A DNA stretch of 64,000 nucleotides from contig NC_090287.1 of NCBI RefSeq assembly GCF_037392515.1, positions 9,345,501 to 9,409,500 on the forward strand, read 5' to 3'. Below are positions 1 to 12,500 of this stretch, piece after piece. This stretch comes from Haliotis asinina (lineage: Eukaryota > Mollusca > Gastropoda > Lepetellida > Haliotidae). How positions within the stretch are numbered: the stretch's first letter is position 1; each line of letters begins with the position of its first letter. The notes under the pieces were generated by a model. It was given only the letters and a program-made list of their open reading frames with translations, made no database searches and had not been told where the DNA came from. The position numbers and the translations under genes were made by a program.

Positions 1-124
1 CATTACTCTGGATGGACTGTTTAACAGTATGGATAATTGGCAAGCATGCACACTTTCATTCTCTCCACTTCTAAGAAGTCCTGCCCCATTGTAGACACTA
101 TACACAATGTAACATTGTATGTTT

Positions 125-412
125 GATCAAATACAGGATAATGCATTACTTAAATACAGAATACATTACCCACATACAGAATGCATCACTCACAAGCAGA
201 ATAATGCATTACATATTGAATGCATCACTCACATACAGAATGCATCAAAACTTATAGGATGATGCATTATTCAAATACAGAACACATCAGTCACTTTTAG
301 AAAAGTGAATTATATACAGAATGCATCACTAACATATAGAATAATGCATTACATACAGAATGTATCACTCAAATACAGGATAATGTGTTACTTGATGCAT
401 ATAGAGAATAAT
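125..412. repeat. Degenerate AATGCATCACTCACATACAG-type tandem repeat
   Basis: Irregular repeats of a roughly 20-40 base motif around acatacagaatgcatcactc, with many copies diverged. It lies just downstream of the last ERO1 exon seen, in the next intron. No coding signal. Confidence 0.75.
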
Positions 413-448
413 GCAGCACTCACATAAATGACACACACATATACTCAC

Positions 449-541
449 ATGGGAAGAGGTACTCTGCACAAAGGTGCACGTTGATGCTTGTGTGAAGCCC
501 TGACACCATACGATAGAAGGCTCGCTTCTCCAGGCACATGT
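449..541 (-). CDS. ERO1: ERO1 exon after a missing small exon
   Basis: Acceptor CAG at 544-542 and donor GTGAGT after 449. Encodes [16 protein letters not shown] then [14 protein letters not shown]. The Ser and His of SGLH are the adenine-binding pair of the FAD site in ERO1. Incoming phase does not fit the end of exon 7, so an exon of roughly 30 codons is expected between 542 and 9309. Confidence 0.94.
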
Positions 542-3500
542 CTGCAAGTACACAAAGTTACACTCATGTTTCCCTATTCTGCCATTAGCTATACTATCAC
601 ACAGAGGAAGATTCAATATGCAGACTAACAGGTCATGTTCCTATGAAAATTCACCTTGTATGTCAATATAGCTATTCAAGCTTGGTAACATCACATGCAA
701 TATACATGTTCAATATCAAGGCTGATGGGTGGACTTGTTCTAAATATAGAACTGTGCATTGCAAAGATGTGGCATATAGAATAAGGATCTGTAGTTCACC
801 TCACACATATACATTCTGTGGCAAAATTAATTTATTTTAATACCTGAAGACATTAAATTGTTCTGGTTTTTTTTTCTAAACATGCTAACTGGTAATTAAA
901 TGGATACTTATAAATCTCAAATGTTTTTCTTTTGTGCTGGTACAGTGTATTAAGAAAGTCATACTCAAGATATAATTATAAATAGCCAAATCAATAGTTG
1001 ACAAAACAGTTCAACAGTATCTGACTGTTATCGACACAGGATAATAGTACCTACATGTTACCGAAGTAGGATAACAGCATCTACCTGTTATCAAGCATTT
1101 GTAACATTATCTACCTGTTATTGAGGCTGAATAATAGCATCCGCGTGTTATTACGCCATGATACTGCGATCCATATACTATCAATTTTCACACATTTAAG
1201 ACTGTCCAATTCCATGCACAATAATAAATTGTTTCAAATATATTTGCCCACAACCTCCACCCAAATCTGATCATTTATAGATTTGTCTTATACCATCATT
1301 ACAACAGATGTCACCAGTCTCCATGAAGTCATTCTATGATTTGGATCAGTTGAGGGCAAATTATAAGACAAATCAATGTGCCAGTAACTGAAATGTGCTC
1401 AATCTGAAAATGCAAGTCTGTATTCAATAGCGATTTTTGTCAAAACCAGGTCAAATTTATGGCTGAAGTTTTTTTTCCTGTGAATTTAACAATGAATACT
1501 CCTGCAACACTGACACACTTGATGATATAATAAACACATTTTGCAGTTTGAACACTAAAACATATCATCTTGTGAGCTTGTTTGTTGACTAACACTGCAC
1601 TCAGCAATATTCCACCTATATGGTGGTAGTCTGTAAATAATCAAGTCTGGACCAGACAATCCAGTGATCAACAGCATAAACATCAATCTACGCAGTTGGG
1701 ATACATTGACAGTGTGAAAACACATCATTGACTCTAACTCAAATGGAATGACAAGTATGTATTTTGGCAGTTGTTCTGTAAACGCATCAAATGAGATTCA
1801 ATACTGTCCAATAACACCATTGTGTTTCATTATTTCATTAAAACGAGGCATAGAACTTTAGTTCATTTTTGTGGCTATTCAAACATGTGTTCTTAAGTGT
1901 GTCATTACATAACATGTACTGGTTTCAGTTTCTTGCTCTCTATCAAGTGACCGACATTAATAAATACCTGGGTTAACTTGGGTAACTCAATATATGGATT
2001 TGTTAATACTCTGTTACCAATGACTGATCATGACGAAAAGGCGTACAAAGGTTAGTAGTCCAGCTTATGTGCCAGACATAGGTGAGTGAGTGAGTGAGTG
2101 AGTGAGTGAGTGAGTGAGTGAGTGAGTGAGTGAGTGAGTGAGTGAGTGAGTGAGTGAGTGAGTGAGTGAGTGAGTGAGTGAGTGAGTTTAGTTTTACGCC
2201 GCTTTTAGCAATATTCCATGGCGGGGGACACCAGAAAATGGGCCAGACATAAGACTTTGACAATGATTTTATGGGTGAAGTAAGGACCTCAACCTATCTC
2301 TAAGATCAGCTAATATATGTTCACATACAGTAATTCCAAACTGAAGTAACATTTTAATTTCAAATACGGTTAGATTAGACATATTCTGCTTCATAACAAC
2401 AAATGATACTTCTACATAACCACGAACAAGTTGAGAGTTGCATTCCCCAAAGAAAGCATCAAAATTTAGTTCTCTTTGCACAAGGTAAAGAATGTGATCA
2501 GTTCAAGCTACACTTCTGTTATCTATTCTCATATACTGTTTATCAACCATGCTCCCTGACAAATCATGATCTCACAACAGTCTGCAGTTTCAGTCACTAC
2601 AGGCCAAAGTCTCAAGGTATTTTGCACAGACAGGCACGTGGGATAAGCTGAGGCAGTAGGGACAGCTGCTAAAATAGAAACATTCACATAGGATTATTGT
2701 TGTTAGTAAGTCATACTGTCGCCTGGCAACAACTTGGTAATGGATTCAAAAGGAAACATTATTTGTTAAGTTTATTCAGAAAACAGTGTGAATAATTATG
2801 TCGCTGGAATATTGCTGAGTGTGGCGTAAAACTCATTCACTATGTACTGGACCTTCTCACAACTATCATTTTACACCAAAAAAGACTTTAGAAAAACACA
2901 TATTGAGAGGATGCTCTTAGAAAACAGGGATCTATATGGCATGTTTGTTTGTTTGTTCTTCAATGCAGCACAAAGAAATATCCCAGCCAAAGGACAGCAA
3001 TGCAATAGTCAGGCCTGGACCAGACAATACAGTGACTGACTTTGCAAATAATTATTCATGTATTCTTGGTACAATGACTCATTATCAACTTAACTACTGC
3101 CCTGTTCCACAAAGCATTCATAGGTGTTCAACAGTCTAACTCTATGTTAAAGTAAGGGAGTTATGAATATGACTGTCTTTGCACTATGACCACTTTGTGG
3201 AACCACTGAACACTTGACTCAATTGATCAGCTTTGGTCACTAGTTCTTTAAAGTTTCCACGCTACTTGTAGCAATATTCCAACAAAAACACTGCTGAGAA
3301 GTCTGGAATCCCCACATTCTGACATTCACACCTTCAAAATAACGACTAACACTTTTAACTGCGGCCACCAACTTTCCAGCAGTTACATTGATTGTTACAA
3401 CTTACAATGATTGACCAGCTCACCAGAGAATTAGAATTTTCTCAGACCCTCAGAACTCTAAAGACTAACGTGACTTGGAAACACATGGACCATGTGTCAT

Positions 3501-6500
3501 GACTACTCACAAAAGGAAACTGCAGCACTATATACCTAACTTTGGTTGGAGCCTATCAAATACTGTACTGATTTCAGCCATATTGTATAACATATTCCAA
3601 TGGACAGAACTAGTATTACAAGACTATAGGTTACAGATTATATCAGGGATCACAAGATATTGACGACCATGCATCATGCAGAGGTATTGTTCAGATCAAT
3701 AACAACAGCAATGTGATCACTGAAATAGTTTCTGGAGTCAGCAATATAACAGCAACAGGGTTTGATGGATTTTCCTATACATGTATCCTACATTTCAACT
3801 TCATTCATATTTCACAATATAAGGACAATTATTAATAAAAAATACTCATGCATTCAGTACTAAAAGCAAAGATTTAAAGTTATGCAGTAATAATTTGAAA
3901 AGGGGAGTGCGTCACAAGGCTATAAACATAAACGTCATCTGCTTAGAAAGGCTTCCAGGCCTAGATTTTCTTAGCTCTCTTAGCGCTAAGATAGTTGTAA
4001 GAGTCATACATTAACATTAACTTACGACTATCTTAGCGATAAGACAGCTTGGCCCTTGACATTTTCAGTCTGTGAGATCTCACTTAAGATAATAGGGGTG
4101 CCACAATATGCAGAAAAATCAGAAAGTTACAGCGGAATTGAAACATGAAAAGCCTACACATTTGTCAGTATATACTCATTATTTCAGCATTGCAAGTATG
4201 TTTAATTTACAAAGTTTCCTATCCAACTGGCAATGTCTGCAGTTGTGTGTTCATCCAACAATTCTATGAAAGTGAAAGAAAGAGAAAGGACATTCACAGT
4301 CAGTGTAAAGTCGCTTCAAAATAATTCAACAGATAGTCAAAAATACAAAGTATCATAAACACACACATGTAAATACTATATCAAAGATAATTAAATCAGA
4401 ATATCTTACGAAAAAACACCAAAAATTTCAGGAGATAAGAAATTTACAGGAGTTAAGAAATTTTTCCAGATGTTATGGTGCTGTGTGATGGATTGTGAAA
4501 TATGTCACCAGAATCTGACCACTTCTAGCACAGAGTCACAATAGTGGATTCAGTAATTAACTGAACAACATGTTGCATGCATGGGTAGTATTACTTGTCA
4601 ACCTTGAAATAGGATGGAGTGATTTCTTATATATTCCTAACACAGTTAAAAATACTAAAAACAACTGTTATTCACCAGATACTGATTTTGGACTGACAAG
4701 GAAATGCAAGTGATCTTGATTAAGCTGGCATTTGGTATATCTAGATCATTTTCATGTTTGCTTGTCTCTCACAACCAGCAAAGTTTGCTGGCCAGAGTTG
4801 TGATTATGGATCCTTATCAATATAGTAAATGATTAAAATATTTCTTTGCATGAAAACCTATTTTTTATCTGCCAATTTAATTTCCAGTTGTTGCAGTTGA
4901 TATATATAACATGTTACATAGTAATACATACGTTGTCATGTTTACGCAGTCTATAATTTGAAATACTAAAATTATGTGAATGTATTCCAGAAAATATGGG
5001 ATAAAAAAAAAGTATGGACCTGATGAAATACCACTGGAGGTGTTATGACTATAAATCTTTGTAAAATTAATACCAGGCTAATTGATCAATGTCTGGTGTT
5101 TCTACCATCTTGGCGGGGTGTAGGGGTAGCCTAGTGGTTAATGCATTCACTCGTCACACTGAAGACCTGGGTTCGATTCCACTCATGGGTACTGTTTCTG
5201 GTGTAACCTGCCTTGGTACTGCTGGAATATTGCTAATAGCGGCATAAAGTTAAACTCACTCACTCACTCCACCATCTTGGAATACATGCACAACACCTTG
5301 ATGTCAGACTAATTAACCTGTGTATGGTTCTGCATGATACTGCCTGAAATTTAGCCTGAAGATTTACCCCAAATTTGGTCATACAGATAGATGCTGGACT
5401 CTGGTTAACACTCCAACAGAATATCTAACAGATGCTATACTATGGTGACAGTCAGTGATGACCTGGTCATAGTGTGGTCCAGTATTTTCATCTTGCAATT
5501 CAAACATTCACAACACTTGTCAAAGGACCAACAAGAGGATATACAATTTCCCCTACATGTCAGTGGCAAATCAGTTGTCCATTCACAAACACTAAAATCT
5601 TCCTGGTATCACCTTCCAGTTACCTGGTATGTGAGATACTGCCTCTCCTCCCTCTATCATACACACATTTTGCAAATATTATCTATTGCTGCATTGCTTT
5701 CTCAAACGAAATATAAAACACTCTGTTGCACTTGTGCTGTTTGTGTGTGAGAGCCACATGCTGTTCATGCATGATGGGAAATTTCACAGTGGCCATGTGT
5801 TGCATTCACATGTAACTCTACAGTATTGTAAATGTGGTACAGTAAATGATCACCCCCCTTATATTTCTTGAACGAAGGCTAGAATATTTGTGTTTTCATG
5901 TCATATTACAGATTCATCTGATATTTTCATGACCTGGAAGAATTGATATATTTGGCCAAAGTTCCTCCAATGATGTCTGGTCAGGTCACTCAAGGAGATA
6001 TTAATGTTATTTGACAAGAAATACTAAACATCTTTACTCAAACACTGAAGCATTATGGGCTTGAACTTTTACAATTCTTGGTTAGACACTGATGTATATA
6101 ATGCATCATTAGTAACCATGGCAACCCTTTTAAATGAAATGAATTCACATACATTGTACAGTGAGCCACAACCATCAGATTAACATATACAAGTATGTGT
6201 TAAAGCACTTCTATTGTAAGGACAAAGTTCATACACAGAATATTAATTTGGTCCTAGTCCCACATTCTACCAATCCTTACACAAGCACCATGAACCAGTA
6301 TTAGACTGATGACCATGACAGTGTCACAGACAAGTGACTAACAATACAATGTAGCAACATACAAAACTAACACACAACCATATGTTACCTTCATAAGGCT
6401 TCTCTGTAATCAAACAACACAAGAGCCTGGTTAGATTGTTAAAGCACCAAGAGCATGCACTAAGCTTGCATTGCAATGGGAATCTATTCACTGTAAAAAC

Positions 6501-9500
6501 CAGTATAACGAAAAGTCGACATGTTAAGACTGGATCTCGGCCCTTGTTCTCTAAATGTTTGTAGCCCTAAGAATTCTTTACTTTGATTGTAGCCAATGTG
6601 CTAAGAAAGGGCTCAAGATGTTCGTACAAATGTTTCAAGAATAGCCTGGTCTTCCTCATAGGAAAATACTTTAAATAGAGTAAATCAATCTACAAGACAA
6701 AATGTTTTTGTGCTCAGACTCTGGAGTACTATAGCATGTTATCAACATTTAACACCATGTGAAAAACATTGCTTAACAGCTGTCAGTAATAAGGATGATA
6801 ATGAATCGCCTGATCCAGTCTTGACATTGAAATAAACCAATCAGAAAAATGTCAACTTGGAAAGTTAACCCAGCTTTGACTATTGCTTATGTTTGAGTTT
6901 ATATCAAATGCTAAAGTCAGTCTGTTACAATCACAGGATACAAGAGAACCCAACAGAGAGCTACTGAATGATGGAATATGTACATACTTGACACACAAAC
7001 ACAAGCTCCATCAAAATGACCAAAAGCTAAAAATTTCAGAGTAACCAAACACAGAAAATTGTAGACAGGAAGTCGAACATGCTAGCTCCGATCTGTTTGA
7101 GAACTCACAATACCTGTCAACAAGCAGCTCAAAGGAACCATAACTGGTCAGTCTTTTGGTCATACTTCGCTACATACTTCATAAATATGTTGAAATGTGA
7201 TGTGTGATATTAATTGTTCATCAAAATTTATGCTTGTTGACAGCTGTTATCTTTGGAGCTATATCTCTTTAAGGTTTGTACATTGTCAAAAGGTGGGTAG
7301 CTCTCTAGTAGGGTTATTACATTATATATTGATTTTGATACATATAATAATGACATAAGCACAGTCAAATGAATTTAAGGAATCCATTCTTTATATGAAG
7401 ACAAAAATATTTCCACTTTAAAACTGAAAATAAACATTTCTTTGAAGTCAAATATACCAGTTTACAGTTATTAAAATGTTATGTAGGAAATACCCTCACT
7501 CAGACCAAGGAGATTCACAATTCATAATTTACAATTTGTTTGCAGGCTTGTAACCATGGCAACACAACAAGCAGAGTGAGGAGAATTGATCTACCAGATA
7601 AAACATGTGAGTACTGTTTGTTAAGCATCCTTCTCTAACAATATGTCAGGTATTAGTGTTACTGCAGTATTAATGAAGCCAACAACAGATGTTCTACTGA
7701 AGCTCCTCACAATGACATCTTCTGAACAATCTCCATACAACCTCTACCACCACAAAGAACTCTTCACACTGCTGTGTACTTTTCCCAACCTCAGGTTTCA
7801 GTTAACAACAGATTAAATGAAATTTACAAAGACATGAAGGTACCCATGAAAATATATGTCAGCATAAAGAACAGGTTTGGAAGCAGTTATTTTTCAACAA
7901 CATCGAATCAAAAACAGTTTGTTTTTTTTAAAATGAACAAGTAAACTTCATGAGTCATCAACGATATTCATATGAGCAGACATTTAGCTTTACAGAAAAA
8001 AGTTTTTGTTTGAGATAGGTTTGGGAAAGTCTTGTCACTGTGGTAGAAGTGATGATATTGAGAATGTAACAAAAGTTGACACAAGATCTGATAAAGTTGG
8101 TTTAACTATAGCAATACCTATCACAACAATTTTCAAACAATTCAATATAACTAATATACAAGTGTGGATTGAAATCTGCATTTTAAAGAAAATGACTTGT
8201 TAATGTCTTCTTCCTTATGACCTAACCATCAGTAAGACTGTCACCACCCCCCATAAATATTTAGGAGATTTATTGTCCATTTTCTAGCTGGTCTCACAAA
8301 AGGAAATCGAGCATCTCCCTGGTCTGATCTTGTATGCATGAAACTATGAAGAAATATGTCTCCCATGGAACTTACTAGGTTTAACTAACTGGTGAAAACC
8401 TAACAGACAAAGAATGCAGTGACAGTGAAATAAAAACAATTTTTCTTCTTTAACAATAAACATAATATCAGAAAAGTATAAAAGTTTCCTTTACAATCAC
8501 AAAAATCACTGAATGGTATAACTGCAGTCATGACTAGATAAACATAAGGCAAGAATTATGATGGTCATGCATCATATCAGGGAACGAACAAAACATACTG
8601 GGTGGAATCTAGAAAGCAATTAAACAAGGCTGTATCTACCAGTTACCTCAGAAGGTTTGCAATACATATTTTAAGTAAAGAAGAAAATTCTTTGACTGAC
8701 TAAGAACAAAAATATCATGTGTTGGAGTTCATTCAGATGGTTAAAAAAGGTTTAAAAGTGAAAGATTTCACTTACATTGTTAGAAATAGCTAACAATGTG
8801 TTTCTCAGTGCTACTGGATTTTACCCTCTAAGATAATGTGACACCATCAATACTACAGTCATCATGATTATTACACAAACCTCCTCTGACTACACAATCA
8901 ATGTAGCTTATAAAACATAAATCAATAAGCTCAACAAAACTTCGATCAATGACATGTTTAAGTTTTAAAATATTTACAACATACTCACTTGCAAGTTTGC
9001 TGTTAGGGCCATATCCATACTTAGACTGCGGTCTGATAAATACAGTTTACATTAAACATCAGAATCAATCAATACATGCTCATAATCACTTAAATGGCAT
9101 AACAGAAGGGGTAATATTGATGAAAATTGACACAGATTTCAAACATTATTCTTACCATGCAATTTGGCAACATGTGTCTCATCATATTTAGAAAGGCTGT
9201 TATAATCACATGCTTATATGATTATTTCTATACAGACCCAGCCATGTTTATATGAAATGAAAGGGTTGGTGGAAGATCTATGGAAAACTTCATTATATTC
9301 AACACTCACTTAAAACAGTTTTCTTCGTAGATGGTTCTCCAGATCCTGTGAGGGGATGCCCCTTTGTACCCTGTGTACCTCTCAGGATTCAAACTCAGAT
9401 CTACATACTCCAGACCAGATGAGTTTTCATCTGCCAATACAGATATTTAACATGGTGTCATGGTGAAATAACACAACATGTAACATAATGTCATGATCAC

Positions 9501-12500
9501 AAAATAACACAGCCTTTAACATTGTGTCATGGTCATAGAATAACACAACCTATAACATGGTGTCATGGTCATAGAATAACACAACCTATAACATGGTGTC
9601 AGGGTCATAGAATACCACAACATGTTACATGCTGTCATGGTCATAGAATACCACAACCTGTAACATGACATCATGGTCATAGAATACTACAACCTGTAAC
9701 ATCATGTCATGGTCATAGAATACCACAACCTGTAACATCATGTCATGATCACAAAATAACACAGCCTGTAACATTGTGTCATGGTCACAGAAAAACACAA
9801 CCTGTAACATGGTGTCATGGTCATAGAATACCACAACCTGTAACATGGTATATGATCACAGAATACTACAACCTGTAACATGGTGTCATGGTCATAGAAT
9901 ACCACAACCCGTAACATGGTGTCATGGTCATAGAATACCACATCCTGTAACATGGTGTCATTGTCATAGAATACTACATCACGTAACATGGTGTCATGGT
10001 CATAGAATACCACAACCTGTAACATGGTATATGATCACAGAATACTACAACCTGTAACATGGTGTCATGGTCATAGAATACCACAACCCATAACATGGTG
10101 TCATGGTCATAGAATACCACATCCTGTAACATGGTGTCATTGTCATAGAATACTACATCACGTAACATGGTGTCATGGTCAAAGAATACCACAACCTGTA
10201 ACATGGTATATGATCACAGAATACTACAACCTGTAACATGGTATCATGATCACAGAATACCACAACCTGTAACATGGTGTCATGGTCACAGAATATCACA
10301 ACCCGTAACATGGTATCATGGTCATAGAATACCACAACCTGTAACATGGTATCATGATCACAGAATACCACAACCTGTAACATGGTATATGATCACAGAA
10401 TACTACAACCTGTAACATGGTGTCATGGTCACAGAATACCACAACCCATAACATGGTGTCATGGTCATAGAATACCACATCCTGTAACATGGTGTCATTG
10501 TCATAGAATACTGCATCACGTAACATAGTGTCATGGTCATAGAATACCACAGCCTGTAACATGGTGTCATGGTCAAAACATAAGCTGTGTCAACACAGAG
10601 GATTGTAACTAGCTGACAAAAGGCAAAGATATGTCATGTGATCAAGACTAGAGATATCAGGCTACAATGCCATCCAATACACTACGTCTGTTATCATCAC
10701 TGCATTGTATCATAGACAACGTCAACTGTGACCTGTTTATCACCATAATACATTAATGTCCATCTTCAGTTTACTCCAGTAACCTTAGCACAACTCACCA
10801 TCAATGTCACAGAAGAGGTCTTGGGACTCGTCATGTTCTGTCCAGTTCTTGAATGCCTCCTTGCTCTCATCACTGCCATGAATATAGTATCATTATACAA
10901 TGGAAAACAACATGCTATGCACAGCATACACAATCTGCAGTTGATAATCCTCAGTCTAAGTAAACGTAGCCCTAGTGTTATTCGCTACACTCCCACACTG
11001 GGTCTAACAAAACCTAGTAGGAGGTTGTGTCAGGTAACCTTTGAGATTGACCAATCAGAGCAAAGCTTACCAAACTGAGAAAGTGGACATTTGGACATAC
11101 CTTCTGAACTTTTATCCACACAAAGATCTGTACCTGAATGATTCTGAATGATCACTTTCAGGTGATGGACATGGAGCACGCCACAACAGTGAATAAACAG
11201 TCAATGAAAATAGCGTTTTTAGCAACATTCTAGGAAGTCAGCTTTCAGAAATATTAGTTAATGGTAACCATGTCAAGAGAAACCAAAAGGCGTATATACT
11301 GTGGATTTTAGTTTGTTGAGAGACCGTTGTCAGTGACCGGTGTATTTTGTAAGTCCTACCAAACCCTAAACAGTAGCTGTTGTCTGAATTGTTAAATATG
11401 TTTAACCATCTCGCACTTGATTGGACGGACACAGGTCGCTCAAAGGTTACCTAACACAACCTCCTACTAGGTTTTGTTAGACCCAGTGTAGGCTTGTAAC
11501 GAATAACACTGGGGTTAAGTTTACTTAGACTGGATAATAATTAGGTGGGAATAGATACCCAAATATATTTTCGTTTACTCCCACCAGACAGTCAAACACT
11601 TTGTCTCATATAACTTAAATGTCCCCAGGTTCAACCACGTAAATGTGATTCTGTCTATCAAGATACGCCTGGAGCAGTCTGTTGAGAAGGAAAGTCATGT
11701 AAACGACTGTATGAACAAAAGTACTATAACAAGCCAGGCTAAGTAAAACTAAATATAACCAAATCAGATACCTCCTGTCCTTCATCATTGAAAACATCAT
11801 TAATATTTTATCTTAACTACTATGAATTTCCATTTATGTCACATGACATTATTCCAAATGGTGAATCATTTTCTCATGAGTGTATGTGTCTCATATGTGT
11901 CCCTGTCTTGTATGCATCTGCTGTGTCTCCTGTGTATATCTCTCATATGTGTATGTGTCACATGTATGTATGTGTCTCATTTGTCTCATGTGTGTATGTC
12001 CCATTTGTGTGTCTCATTTGTGTATCTTAAGCATGTATGTGTCTCCTGTGTGCACATGTCTCACATGTGTGTTTCATGTTTGTAAGTGTCATGTGTTTCA
12101 CATGTGTATATGTCTCATTTGTCTGTCTCATGTGTGTGTTTCATTTGTGTGTCTAATGCATGTATGTGTTTTATGTGTGCACGTCTCACATCTGCATGTG
12201 TCTCATATGTGTGTATCACAAGTGTGTCCCACATGTGTGCATGTGTTTCATAGATGTACGTCTCTCATGTGTGTATGTCTCCCATAAGTTTATGTGTCTC
12301 ATTTGTATGTCTTGTGTATGTATGTGTTCTCATTTGTGTGTCTCATTTGTGTCTCAAGCATGTAATTGTCCCACACGTGTATAAGTCTCATGTGTGTATG
12401 TGTCCCACATGTATATGTGTCTCATTTGTTTGTCTTATGTGTGTTAGAAATGATATGAATCTAATGTCCTACAGTACCTGATAGTTGTATCCAAGGCACT

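Larger units (their letters stand above)
542..9309. other. ERO1 intron region (should contain one unseen exon)
   Basis: About 8.8 kb of AT-rich intron. It holds SINE pieces (1593-1704, 2187-2255, 2803-2840, 5114-5270), a GTGA microsatellite, hairpin elements (3099-3204, 3950-4062, 6942-7316) and a short ~40-base tandem repeat near 1015-1160. The phase mismatch of the flanking exons predicts one ERO1 exon here (the segment before [10 protein letters not shown]). I read both strands for it and did not find a convincing candidate. Confidence 0.6.

Noticed and set aside
2003-2263. 86-codon ORF with SLTHSLTH repeats
   Set aside because: Translation of the GTGA microsatellite and SINE tail.
9457-10575. 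CRISPR-like array of 36-base repeats
   Set aside because: Monomers are contiguous with no unique spacers, in an intron of an animal gene; it is a minisatellite. The [12 protein letters not shown]-type ORFs on both strands are its translations.
11788-12481. Cys-rich ORFs (up to 135 codons) on the plus strand
   Set aside because: They follow the TG/CT minisatellite in every frame; no knottin or metallothionein spacing and no signal peptide worth calling.
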